This document shows, piece by piece, positions 8,566 through 15,682 of a stretch of DNA of 49,404 nt. The stretch spans positions 1-49,404 of the forward strand of contig QMWW01000001.1 of the NCBI GenBank assembly GCA_003661825.1, read 5' to 3'. Source of the stretch: Thermoprotei archaeon (GTDB lineage Archaea; Thermoproteota; Thermoprotei_A; Sulfolobales; Desulfurococcaceae). Within the stretch, counting starts at the first letter, position 1. Every line of letters starts with the position of its first letter. The notes beneath the pieces are model-generated. The model was given only the letters and a program-made list of their open reading frames with translations, was not told the origin of the DNA and searched no databases. The position numbers and the translations under genes were made by a program.

Positions 8566-9579
8566 ATGCTTGTGGTGATTGTTGGAGGATTCTTCGGTGA
8601 TGAAGGAAAGGGGAAGGTGGCATCCTACCTAGGATTAGTAGATAGACCAGATATAGCTATTAGGTGTGGAGCGGTTAACGCGGGACATACAGTAGTTTAC
8701 CGGGGTAGGATATGGAAGCTGAGAACACTGTCCTCAGCATTTCTATACGAGAGAGCTAGGCTCCTTATACCTCCCGGTGCTCTCACCAGGTTGGACGTAC
8801 TGTTTAAAGAAATAGATGAAACTAATGCTCGCGGTAGAGTCGTAGTAGACTATAGGACGGGGATCATAAGCGAGGAGCACGTAAATATGGAGAGAAGAAG
8901 CCAACACCTCTCGGGAGTTATAGGTTCTACGCTTCAAGGAGTTGGAGCGGCTATGGCAGACCGTGTTCTACGTAGACTAAAGCTGGCTGAAGACTATCCT
9001 GTGTTGAAGGATATGCTGGGCGACGCACCCAATATAGTTAATGAAGCACTAGATAAGGGGCAGAAAGTCCTAGTTGAGGGGACGCAAGGTACTTTCCTAA
9101 GCTTGTACCACGGTACTTATCCCTATGTGACTAGCCGCGATACTACTGCGTCGGCTTTTATATCCGAGATAGGGGTTGGGCCTAAGAGAGTGGATGAGGT
9201 AATAGTAGTGTTCAAGTCCTATATAACCCGTGTTGGTAAAGGGCCTCTACCAGGAGAAATACCTGTCGATGAAGCCGAGAAGAAGGGCATGGTTGAGAGA
9301 GCAAGTGTTACTGGGAGGTTAAGGCGGGTAGCGCCTTTCAGCGTAGACTTAGCTAGGAGAGCTATAGTACTCAACAGTGCTACACAGGCAGCGCTGACGA
9401 AGATCGACATTCTGTTTCCCGAAGCGCGCGGCGTAAAGGAGTGGAATAAGCTCCCTAAAGAGGCTAGGAAGTGGATCGAAGAGCTAGAGGACAAGCTAGG
9501 TATACCAGTAACACTCGTGAGCACAGGCGAGGACTCAGAGCACATGATTGACCGTAGAAGAGACTATGGATTGTTGTAG
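8566..9579 (+). CDS. purA: Adenylosuccinate synthetase, short archaeal form
   Basis: 337 residues, matching the compact archaeal enzymes (about 340) rather than bacterial forms (about 430). It joins IMP and aspartate using GTP. The P-loop-like GDEGKGK (11-17) with the catalytic Asp and the later VEGTQGTFLSLYHGTYPYVTS block identify it. I chose ATG 8566 because GAGGTGAT (8555-8562) stands just before it; an upstream TTG at 8533 would overlap purB by 29 bases and add 11 unrelated residues. Purine operon with purB and the FAD dehydrogenase gene. Confidence 0.95.
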   Translation: MLVVIVGGFFGDEGKGKVASYLGLVDRPDIAIRCGAVNAGHTVVYRGRIWKLRTLSSAFLYERARLLIPPGALTRLDVLFKEIDETNARGRVVVDYRTGIISEEHVNMERRSQHLSGVIGSTLQGVGAAMADRVLRRLKLAEDYPVLKDMLGDAPNIVNEALDKGQKVLVEGTQGTFLSLYHGTYPYVTSRDTTASAFISEIGVGPKRVDEVIVVFKSYITRVGKGPLPGEIPVDEAEKKGMVERASVTGRLRRVAPFSVDLARRAIVLNSATQAALTKIDILFPEARGVKEWNKLPKEARKWIEELEDKLGIPVTLVSTGEDSEHMIDRRRDYGLL

Positions 9580-9590
9580 GTGGTAAGGGG

Positions 9591-11012
9591 TTGGAGTACG
9601 ATGTAGTAGTGATTGGTGCTGGTCCCGCAGGCCTCTTTGCAGCATACGAGCTAGCCGAGAAGAGCAGAGGTAGGCTGAGAATAGCCGTTGTCGAAAGAGG
9701 GGCTAGAGCTAGCGAGAGGAGGTGTCCGTTAACAGGATCCCAGAGGACTAGTTACGATGCCGTACAGAAATGCGTAGGCTGTAAACCATGCCATATCCTA
9801 CATGGAGTAGGTGGGGCAGGAGCTCTCAGTAGCGGAACAATAAACTTGAGACCAGATGTTGGAGGAGAGCTCCACAAGCTCGTAGGAAGCTGGAGAGAGG
9901 CGGAAGAGCTGATAGGCTATGTTGACAAGATATTCGTTGAACACGGGGCACCGTGCGATAGACTCTACATGCCTCCAAGCGATAGAACAAGCGAGCTCGA
10001 GAGGCTGGCGGCAAAAGCTGGCGCTAAGTTCATACCGACTCCGCAGAGACACATAGGTAGCGAGAATACTCCACGTGTAGTAGAGAGTATTGCCAAGCGG
10101 ATCGAGGAGAGAGGCGTTAGGTTCTACCTCAGAACGAGAGCGCTCGATCTAGAGCGTAGTGGGAGAACTGTAAGGGTTAAAACGGATCAAGGGATACTGA
10201 GTACTAGGTATGTAGTGCTAGCTCCAGGTAGAAGCGGTGCATCCTGGTTCGCCGACCTAGCTGCACGTAGAGGCATAGAGGTAGAGCCAGGACCCCTCGA
10301 TATAGGGGTAAGAGTCGAGATCCCCGCATATATCGCTGAGCCTATAACCAGCGTGATCAGGGATCCAAAGTTCATCATGTACACTAAGGTTTACGACGAC
10401 AAGGTTAGAACGTTCTGTGCAAATCCCTATGGCTTCGTGCTCGAGGAAAGATACGAAAACGGGGTAGTAGCTGTTAACGGTGAATCATATGCAGAGATTA
10501 AGTCTAAGAATACGAACTTCGCCCTACTCGTAACGATCAAGCTAACAGATCCCCTAGAGGATACTATAGCCTATGGTAGGTATATAGCTGGCCTAGCCAC
10601 AAGGCTTGGAGGAGGGAAACCGCTTATACAGAGATTCGGGGACCTAGAAGCGGGTAGGAGGAGTACCTGGGATAGAATAGATAGGAGCACGATCGAGCCA
10701 ACGCTCAAAAACGTTACACCAGGCGATATAGGCATGGCTCTACCATATAGAGTCGTAGCTAATCTAATCGAAGCTATGCATAGACTAGACACTATTATGC
10801 CAGGCGTAGCCTCCAACCAGACACTACTATATGCTCCAGAGATAAAGTTCTACAGCGTGAGAGCGGTCACCAGTAAAGAGCTTGAGACAACGCTGGAAAA
10901 CATATTTGTAGCAGGCGATGGAGCAGGTCTTTCCCGTGGAATAAACGTAGCAGCCGCTACAGGAGTTATAGCGGCTAGGAGCATACTGAGGAGAGAAGGG
11001 CTCTTACACTAG
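9591..11012 (+). CDS. FAD-dependent dehydrogenase of the COG2509 type
   Basis: 473 residues. The N-terminal dinucleotide loop GAGPAG (9-14) and the C-terminal FVAGDGAGLSRG (about 440-451) bind FAD. A cysteine set at C45, C61, C64 and C67 (RRCPL, then CVGCKPCH) is the hallmark of this uncharacterised dehydrogenase family and may bind a metal or Fe-S cluster. The TTG start follows AGGTGGT (9578-9584) by six bases. It is 11 bases behind purA, so it is transcribed with the AMP genes; whether it works with them is unknown. Confidence 0.85.
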   Translation: MEYDVVVIGAGPAGLFAAYELAEKSRGRLRIAVVERGARASERRCPLTGSQRTSYDAVQKCVGCKPCHILHGVGGAGALSSGTINLRPDVGGELHKLVGSWREAEELIGYVDKIFVEHGAPCDRLYMPPSDRTSELERLAAKAGAKFIPTPQRHIGSENTPRVVESIAKRIEERGVRFYLRTRALDLERSGRTVRVKTDQGILSTRYVVLAPGRSGASWFADLAARRGIEVEPGPLDIGVRVEIPAYIAEPITSVIRDPKFIMYTKVYDDKVRTFCANPYGFVLEERYENGVVAVNGESYAEIKSKNTNFALLVTIKLTDPLEDTIAYGRYIAGLATRLGGGKPLIQRFGDLEAGRRSTWDRIDRSTIEPTLKNVTPGDIGMALPYRVVANLIEAMHRLDTIMPGVASNQTLLYAPEIKFYSVRAVTSKELETTLENIFVAGDGAGLSRGINVAAATGVIAARSILRREGLLH

Positions 11013-11076
11013 AATACGTAGCCAAAAACCCTACGGAAGTATAGAGCTATGCCACCAGCCTCTAGCCGTAGCAAAG

Positions 11077-11106
11077 TTTATATGATTGTACATGTTTTTA
11101 TATGTT
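11077..11106 (-). repeat. Left AT-rich repeat flanking the TnpB unit
   Basis: Read on the minus strand this stretch has CATATAAAA, then a CAT..ACA core, then CATATAAA. A similar plus-strand arrangement lies at 12544-12571, after omega-RNA. The pair forms an imperfect inverted repeat that could mark element ends. AT richness and promoter-like content make chance similarity possible. Confidence 0.3.
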
Positions 11107-11108
11107 CT

Positions 11109-11261
11109 TCATGAGGCGTCTTCTTCGATTATTGCTATGACTTTGATTTTCTTTCCGTGGTGTTTCCTTAGTTTTTCTTGATATTGTTTGGGTGGGTATA
11201 TGATGTATCTTCCACGTCCATAGCTTATTATCTTGGCTTCAAACACGTAGACTATACTCAT
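11109..11261 (-). CDS. AbrB-like small protein beside tnpB
   Basis: 50 residues. The pattern YGRGRYIIYPPKQYQEKLRK followed by GKKIKVIAII fits the swapped-hairpin AbrB/SpoVT fold, in which a Gly-Arg turn, a proline and a short helix are followed by a GxxVxV strand. AbrB proteins bind DNA as dimers and often act as antitoxins or autoregulators. The ATG at 11261 has GGTGGG four bases upstream. It diverges from tnpB over about 120 bases and probably shares a symmetric TATA element with it. A role in controlling tnpB is inference. Confidence 0.6.
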   Translation of the reverse strand: MSIVYVFEAKIISYGRGRYIIYPPKQYQEKLRKHHGKKIKVIAIIEEDAS

Positions 11262-11302
11262 ACTCCCACCAATACTATAACATAGCGAAAAACTGACTCC
11301 AG

Positions 11303-11316
11303 AAAGAATATATATG
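11303..11316. promoter_or_regulatory. Shared bidirectional TATA element for tnpB and the AbrB-like gene
   Basis: AAAGAATATATATG contains the symmetric ATATATAT. On the plus strand it predicts transcription from about 11338-11345, downstream of an in-frame ATG at 11331, which favours the tnpB start at 11382. On the minus strand it predicts a short leader for the AbrB-like gene. Confidence 0.4.
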
Positions 11317-11342
11317 AGGCGAAAACTCCGATGAGGGAGAAG

Positions 11343-11365
11343 ACCACCCATGAAATTTGGGTGGT
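11343..11365 (+). promoter_or_regulatory. Hairpin in the tnpB leader
   Basis: ACCACCCA and TGGGTGGT are exact complements around a seven-base loop. The hairpin sits between the predicted transcription start and the ribosome-binding site (GAGGAG, 11371-11376) of tnpB. It could tune tnpB translation or be a subterminal hairpin of the element's left end. Confidence 0.45.
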
Positions 11366-11381
11366 TCCCCGAGGAGAGTAT

Positions 11382-12578
11382 ATGGTAACCCTAAAATCTC
11401 AAGGAGTTCTTGTTGAAGGCTCTCCCGAAGAGCTAAGAGAGGAACTATACTTAACTATGAAAGCAATACAACACGTTATAGATGCCCTATGGGAGCTAGA
11501 TAAGATACCAAGCATTAACCAACTACACCAGATGTTTTACAAAATACTCCGTGAGCAGGGTTTTAGAGCCCATCAATGCAAACAAATATACAAGTACGCT
11601 AGAGCACTAGCTAAATCAGCTAGGGAAAACAATGGGAAGAAACCAATCTTAAGAAAACTATCGGCTAGGGTAGACAAATACGATGCTAAGGTAGATTTAG
11701 AAAACCAGCTAGTCGTAGTAAAGCTTAGGAATAAAGAGTTCAAGATAAAACTACTACATCGTAGAGACTATGTGAAGAAGTTCATTTGTCGCAAATGGTA
11801 CGAGGTCATAGTAAGCATTGATAAACAGGGAAGAATATGGATAAGCATACCTTTCAGATGGGTATATAAACCATATGGGGCGAGAAGACTGATTTCTCTC
11901 GACGTTAATCTCAAGAAGATAGCTGTATATAATGGCAGGAAGGTAAGAAGAGTAAGTACTAGATTTACTGAAGCACTATATCTTAAACACCTTGCTGAAG
12001 AGGTGCAGAAGAGACATAGCTATGCTTGGAGACGTAACGATAAATGGCTAGGGATTATAAGGAATCTGCATAGACGCTCAAGAAACATTGTTGTCGATTG
12101 GTGTAGGAAGTTCGCTAAGTACATAGTCATTAAAGCTAAAAGAACTAGAAGTACTATCGTTCTTGAAGACCTTGAGAGGCTATGGTTTAACTCTTCGCAG
12201 AAATCTTCTAGTCTAGCTGATAAGCTGTCGAGATTCGCTTACCGTAAGCTACAACTAGCAATTATGACTAAGGCTATAGAGTACAATGTACCAATAGTAT
12301 TCGTTAATTCTAAAGATACCTCAGCAATGTGTCCAAGGTGTGAAGCGAAACTAGTCTATAACCGTAGACTAGCAACGTGTCCTAGATGCGGGTTCATGAC
12401 AGATAGAGATACTATTGGAGCAATGAATATCTACCTTAAGGCGCTTAAACATCTAGCCCCCAGCCCAGGGTCTGGGGGCACCCGCTCAATGACGGATGAA
12501 ACCCGACCGAAGAGCGGGTCTCCCAAAGATGAACCAATGACCATCCATATAAAATCATACAAGCATATAAAGAGGTGA
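11382..12578 (+). CDS. tnpB: IS200/IS605-family TnpB RNA-guided nuclease (solo)
   Basis: 398 residues from ATG 11382, which has GAGGAG six bases upstream; an in-frame ATG at 11331 lies before the predicted transcript. The split RuvC site is complete: Asp174 in SLDVNLKK, Glu262 in VLEDLERLW, Asp343 in TDRDTIGAMNIY. A zinc finger of two CPRC pairs (C317/C320 and C333/C336) lies between the last two. TnpB is the ancestor of Cas12 and cuts DNA guided by omega-RNA from the element's right end. No TnpA transposase gene is present, so movement would need one in trans. The C-terminal codons overlap the candidate omega-RNA. Confidence 0.93.
   Translation: MVTLKSQGVLVEGSPEELREELYLTMKAIQHVIDALWELDKIPSINQLHQMFYKILREQGFRAHQCKQIYKYARALAKSARENNGKKPILRKLSARVDKYDAKVDLENQLVVVKLRNKEFKIKLLHRRDYVKKFICRKWYEVIVSIDKQGRIWISIPFRWVYKPYGARRLISLDVNLKKIAVYNGRKVRRVSTRFTEALYLKHLAEEVQKRHSYAWRRNDKWLGIIRNLHRRSRNIVVDWCRKFAKYIVIKAKRTRSTIVLEDLERLWFNSSQKSSSLADKLSRFAYRKLQLAIMTKAIEYNVPIVFVNSKDTSAMCPRCEAKLVYNRRLATCPRCGFMTDRDTIGAMNIYLKALKHLAPSPGSGGTRSMTDETRPKSGSPKDEPMTIHIKSYKHIKR
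12456..12535 (+). ncRNA. Candidate omega-RNA (right-end guide scaffold) overlapping the tnpB 3' end
   Basis: Two consecutive exact stems are visible: GCCCCCAG with CTGGGGGC (12456-12479, eight-base loop), then ACCCGCTC with GAGCGGGT (12480-12519, 24-base loop containing GGATGAAACCC). Stacked GC hairpins with a GATGAA stretch inside the tnpB 3' end are typical of omega-RNA/reRNA in archaeal IS605 elements. The protein segment encoded here (Pro/Gly/Ser-rich) looks like RNA structure translated through. The 3' limit and guide start are not determined. Confidence 0.55.
12544..12571 (+). repeat. Right AT-rich repeat flanking the TnpB unit
   Basis: Plus-strand partner of the 11077-11106 stretch, with CATATAAAA, CAT, ACA and CATATAAA in the same order. 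It lies in the last codons of tnpB, after the omega-RNA stems. It could equally serve as an upstream promoter-like sequence for the antiporter operon. Confidence 0.3.
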
Positions 12579-12586
12579 ACCCTAAA

Positions 12587-12596
12587 CTTTAAAATT
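12587..12596 (+). promoter_or_regulatory. TATA-like element for the antiporter operon
   Basis: CTTTAAAATT centred about 28 bases before ATG 12619. This places transcription at or beside the start codon, so the first gene is probably leaderless. Confidence 0.4.
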
Positions 12597-12618
12597 GCTG
12601 TGTACCGTGGAGTAGAGT

Positions 12619-14469
12619 ATGCGGAGCCTTCTAGTATTCTATGTAGCTCTACTGACTATCTCCCTGGGATTCGTAGCTCTTGTAGCTCGGAGAATGCAGA
12701 GAGCTATACCCTACGTAGCCGCTTCTCTTCTTCTAGTATCGCTCTCAGCATCGGCGTCTGCTCTTTTCCTACGGAGTAATCCTCTATACGAGTATGTATA
12801 CTACGAGGTCTTCCCTGGGCTCACCATTACGCTCTTATGGGGTTCTCTGAACATCGTGTTTATCTTGACGTTATCCCTAGTAGGGATAGCGGTTGTATTC
12901 TATAGCGCCTGGTACGTAGAGCTGGATTCCCATACCATCAGTAGATCGCACTACTGGTTTACATTGCTTCTACTACTGGGTATCCAGCTACTAATAGTTC
13001 AAGTATCTAGCCTCATAGGGTTCATAGTACTCCTAGAAGCCTCTACGCTAGTAGCGAGTATGCTGATAGCATCGGATGTGCAGAGACATCACTCGAGGGT
13101 AGCTGGTAGAATATACCTGATGGTAGATCTAGCTGCTAGTACGTTCGTGTTGATCGGCATAGCTACGCTCATAAGCTTAACAGGATACACCGATATCGAG
13201 AGCATACTCGCTACTAACGGTTATATAGTTGTAGCCCCTGGGTTGGGATTAGCACTAATGCTCATAGGCTTTCTCGTAAAAGCTGGCCTGTTCCCGTTCC
13301 ACGGATGGCTACCCCCCGTACACTCCGAAGCACCAGCTCCTGTTTCAGCACTGCTCAGCGGATACATCGTTAACGTAGGATTCTACGGACTGCTCCTATT
13401 CATGCCCCTGGCTAAAAGCTATAGCTACATCCTGTACTACACACTCCTCTTCACAGGGCTTGCAAGCATTATATATGGAGGGCTTTCAGCTCTAGCTCAA
13501 ACCGATCAGAAGAGGCTACTCGCGTGGAGCACTGTAGCTAGTAATGGATACATGGCTTTAGCGCTAGCTACTGCTATACACTATGGTAGCTATGAAGCTA
13601 TTCTAGCCGGGGCTATAGGGTTAAGCTCAGCAATGCTCTACATGGTTAGCCACAGCGTAGCTAAGTCTACGCTATTCCTCTTCTCAGGAATAGTAGAGGA
13701 AGCAAGTGGTACGCGGAGAATAAATCTGCTTGGTAGAGGATTAGAGAAATACAGGCCTATTAAAGCGCTACTACCTATAGCTTGTCTAATGCTCATAGGG
13801 CTTCCGCCGAGCCTGGGATTCCTGGCTAAGACTATGATACATACAGCTCTTCTAAGAGTACAGTTAACGTATATAGCAGACGTATCGATCGCTCTGTTCT
13901 CAACACTACTTACATCAATGTATACAGCTAAGTTCATGTACCCCGTATTTACGCGGTTCTCTAGCAATAACCGGGAAGGGGGCATGGGGGAGAGAAGGAT
14001 CCCTCAGTGGATCGCCCTATCGGCCGCCCTCCCCCTAGTAATCAACGTTATATGCTTAAACCCTGCACTACTCATACCGTTCATAAATAGCTTAACATCG
14101 TTCTACACTGTTGAGACTGGAATAGAGCAATATGTATCCTTTTATCCCTTCGTAGTCATTGTCAGAGAACTGCCTAGTTTACCTCCCCTGACTCTACTCG
14201 AAGAGATCCTAATAGTGGGTGTATCCCTACTAGCTACTCCTATAGCTGTTATCCTAGGCTTACTGTTCTGGAGAGGGTTTGAAGCACGCACCCACGCTAT
14301 TCTAGGCAGTGTAGAGAAGCTATTTATACGGCCCGCGATAATTTACTACAGTAAGGCTAAGGTTAGAGTAACGAGATATATCGAGCTATACGAAGACTAC
14401 TACACGTTATCCCTAGCTGTATCGATACTAACCCTACTAGCTCTGCTAGCGGTCTATCTGCTGAGCTAG
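12619..14469 (+). CDS. NuoL/HyfB-like proton/sodium-translocating antiporter subunit
   Basis: 616 residues with about 14-16 membrane helices. The antiporter core has helix-5 Glu140 in LLEASTLVA, helix-7 Lys221 in FLVKAGLFPFHGWLP, then HSEAPAPVSALLSG (235-248). Length and C-terminus (an amphipathic stretch and a last helix after about residue 520) recall NuoL-type subunits with a lateral helix rather than plain MrpD. It is first of a four-gene cluster with MrpB, MrpC and MrpD homologues. These modules exchange Na+ and H+ in Mrp antiporters and membrane-bound hydrogenase-like complexes. No redox or hydrogenase subunit is near. Confidence 0.87.
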   Translation: MRSLLVFYVALLTISLGFVALVARRMQRAIPYVAASLLLVSLSASASALFLRSNPLYEYVYYEVFPGLTITLLWGSLNIVFILTLSLVGIAVVFYSAWYVELDSHTISRSHYWFTLLLLLGIQLLIVQVSSLIGFIVLLEASTLVASMLIASDVQRHHSRVAGRIYLMVDLAASTFVLIGIATLISLTGYTDIESILATNGYIVVAPGLGLALMLIGFLVKAGLFPFHGWLPPVHSEAPAPVSALLSGYIVNVGFYGLLLFMPLAKSYSYILYYTLLFTGLASIIYGGLSALAQTDQKRLLAWSTVASNGYMALALATAIHYGSYEAILAGAIGLSSAMLYMVSHSVAKSTLFLFSGIVEEASGTRRINLLGRGLEKYRPIKALLPIACLMLIGLPPSLGFLAKTMIHTALLRVQLTYIADVSIALFSTLLTSMYTAKFMYPVFTRFSSNNREGGMGERRIPQWIALSAALPLVINVICLNPALLIPFINSLTSFYTVETGIEQYVSFYPFVVIVRELPSLPPLTLLEEILIVGVSLLATPIAVILGLLFWRGFEARTHAILGSVEKLFIRPAIIYYSKAKVRVTRYIELYEDYYTLSLAVSILTLLALLAVYLLS

Positions 14470-14498
14470 CTGGTCTCAAACCCGCCTAGGTGGTATTA

Positions 14499-15293
14499 TT
14501 GAGGTCTAGACGTAGAGAGCTAGGCATAGCTCTGCTAATAGTAGCCGGTATTACTGCTCTCTCGGCCTTGTTAGGGTTAATGGGGGAGCTAGCTATACCG
14601 CTTACAGCTAGTAAGCGCTTACTCAAAGAACTGGTTGAAGAGCTAGCCTATAACCCGGATAATCCCTATTCAGCGTTTGCTCCAGCATATGTATCAGCTG
14701 TTGTATGGGACTTTAGGGGATTAGACACTCTATACGAAACCATAGTGTTCATAGCGGCCACAATATTTGCTCTAAACCTATACCACGAGTACCTAGGTGA
14801 AGCCGAGCTCAGTAGGCACAGACTATCTGTTATCCTCCAGAGCACGGCTAAGATCCAGATCGTGATGGCTACCGCTGTAAGCGCTTCACTAGTAGCAAGA
14901 GGCCATATAACGCCGGGTGGGGGGTTCCAGGGAGGAGCTCTTCTAGCAGCAGTCGTTATAGCGGCTACCACGATATACTCTCTAAAGTCTCTAGTAGGTA
15001 GGTTTATAAAGCACGAGCTAATACTGTGCCTACTCGGCTTAGCTACTCTCCTACTCCTCATCGCGTCCAGTAAGTGGGCTATAGTAGGCTTCTTCACCAG
15101 GGCTCCAGGCTATATTCTGCAGAACCAAGCAAAGCCCGGCTCTCTCCACGGATTCCTATTCTGGGATGGAGAGCACTGGGTATCGGGGTCGATCCTAGTG
15201 TACGACTTAATAGAGTACATTGTTATCGCGTGCGGCCTCATAGTACTACTACTAGTCGTGATCATAGGAGGGTATAGGGAGAGGGTTATTTGA
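14499..15293 (+). CDS. Fused MrpA C-terminal / MrpB (MbhE-MbhF-like) antiporter subunit
   Basis: 264 residues. The first half carries VVWDFRGLDTLYETIVF, the signature of the MrpA C-terminal/MbhE part. The second carries GHITPGGGFQGGALLAA, the MrpB/MnhB signature. About six membrane helices. I place the start at TTG 14499, four bases after AGGTGGT; a GTG at 14490 lies inside that motif. It is followed by mrpC with a four-base overlap (TTGA). It structurally links the antiporter core subunits. Confidence 0.87.
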   Translation: MRSRRRELGIALLIVAGITALSALLGLMGELAIPLTASKRLLKELVEELAYNPDNPYSAFAPAYVSAVVWDFRGLDTLYETIVFIAATIFALNLYHEYLGEAELSRHRLSVILQSTAKIQIVMATAVSASLVARGHITPGGGFQGGALLAAVVIAATTIYSLKSLVGRFIKHELILCLLGLATLLLLIASSKWAIVGFFTRAPGYILQNQAKPGSLHGFLFWDGEHWVSGSILVYDLIEYIVIACGLIVLLLVVIIGGYRERVI

Positions 15294-15682
15294 ACACGCT
15301 CATAGCGTTAAACATCATAGCTGTGTCGATGATCGTTAACATAGCTATAGCGGTCTACGGCATCGTTAAGAAGCCCAGTATGGTGAAGAAGATCATCTCA
15401 CTAGGGATTCTAAGCGACACCGTATGCCTTTTAGCTGTCTACATGGGGTTTACAGCTACGTCTCCCCACCCACCACTCTACGCCTCCGGCTACGGAGCTG
15501 GTAGAGGAGTCGACCCCGTTGTCCAAGCATTTGTCTTAACGGCGATCGTGATAGCCCTAGCGTTTACCGTGTTCTTAGCTACAATTACCCTCAGGATGTA
15601 CGAGGTTGCGAATTCAACCGATCTACATGAGTTGCTAAAACTCGAGATAGCGTCTGAGGAAATAGAGCAGCTGGAGGAATGA
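15290..15682 (+). CDS. MrpC/NuoK-like antiporter subunit
   Basis: 130 residues, three membrane helices, with GVDPVVQAFVLTAIVIALA (about 74-92), the conserved MrpC/MnhC block. Homologues resemble NuoK and sit next to the MrpD pump subunit. The acidic C-terminal tail (EIASEEIEQLEE) is cytoplasmic. It starts at TTG overlapping the previous stop, with GAGGG close upstream, and ends overlapping mrpD (ATGA). It is fully embedded in the operon. Confidence 0.9.
   Translation: MNTLIALNIIAVSMIVNIAIAVYGIVKKPSMVKKIISLGILSDTVCLLAVYMGFTATSPHPPLYASGYGAGRGVDPVVQAFVLTAIVIALAFTVFLATITLRMYEVANSTDLHELLKLEIASEEIEQLEE

Noticed and set aside
11331..11381. Upstream ATG start for tnpB
   Set aside because: The predicted transcript begins after it and a hairpin would lie in the coding part; ATG 11382 has a good GAGGAG site. 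It remains possible if transcription starts earlier.
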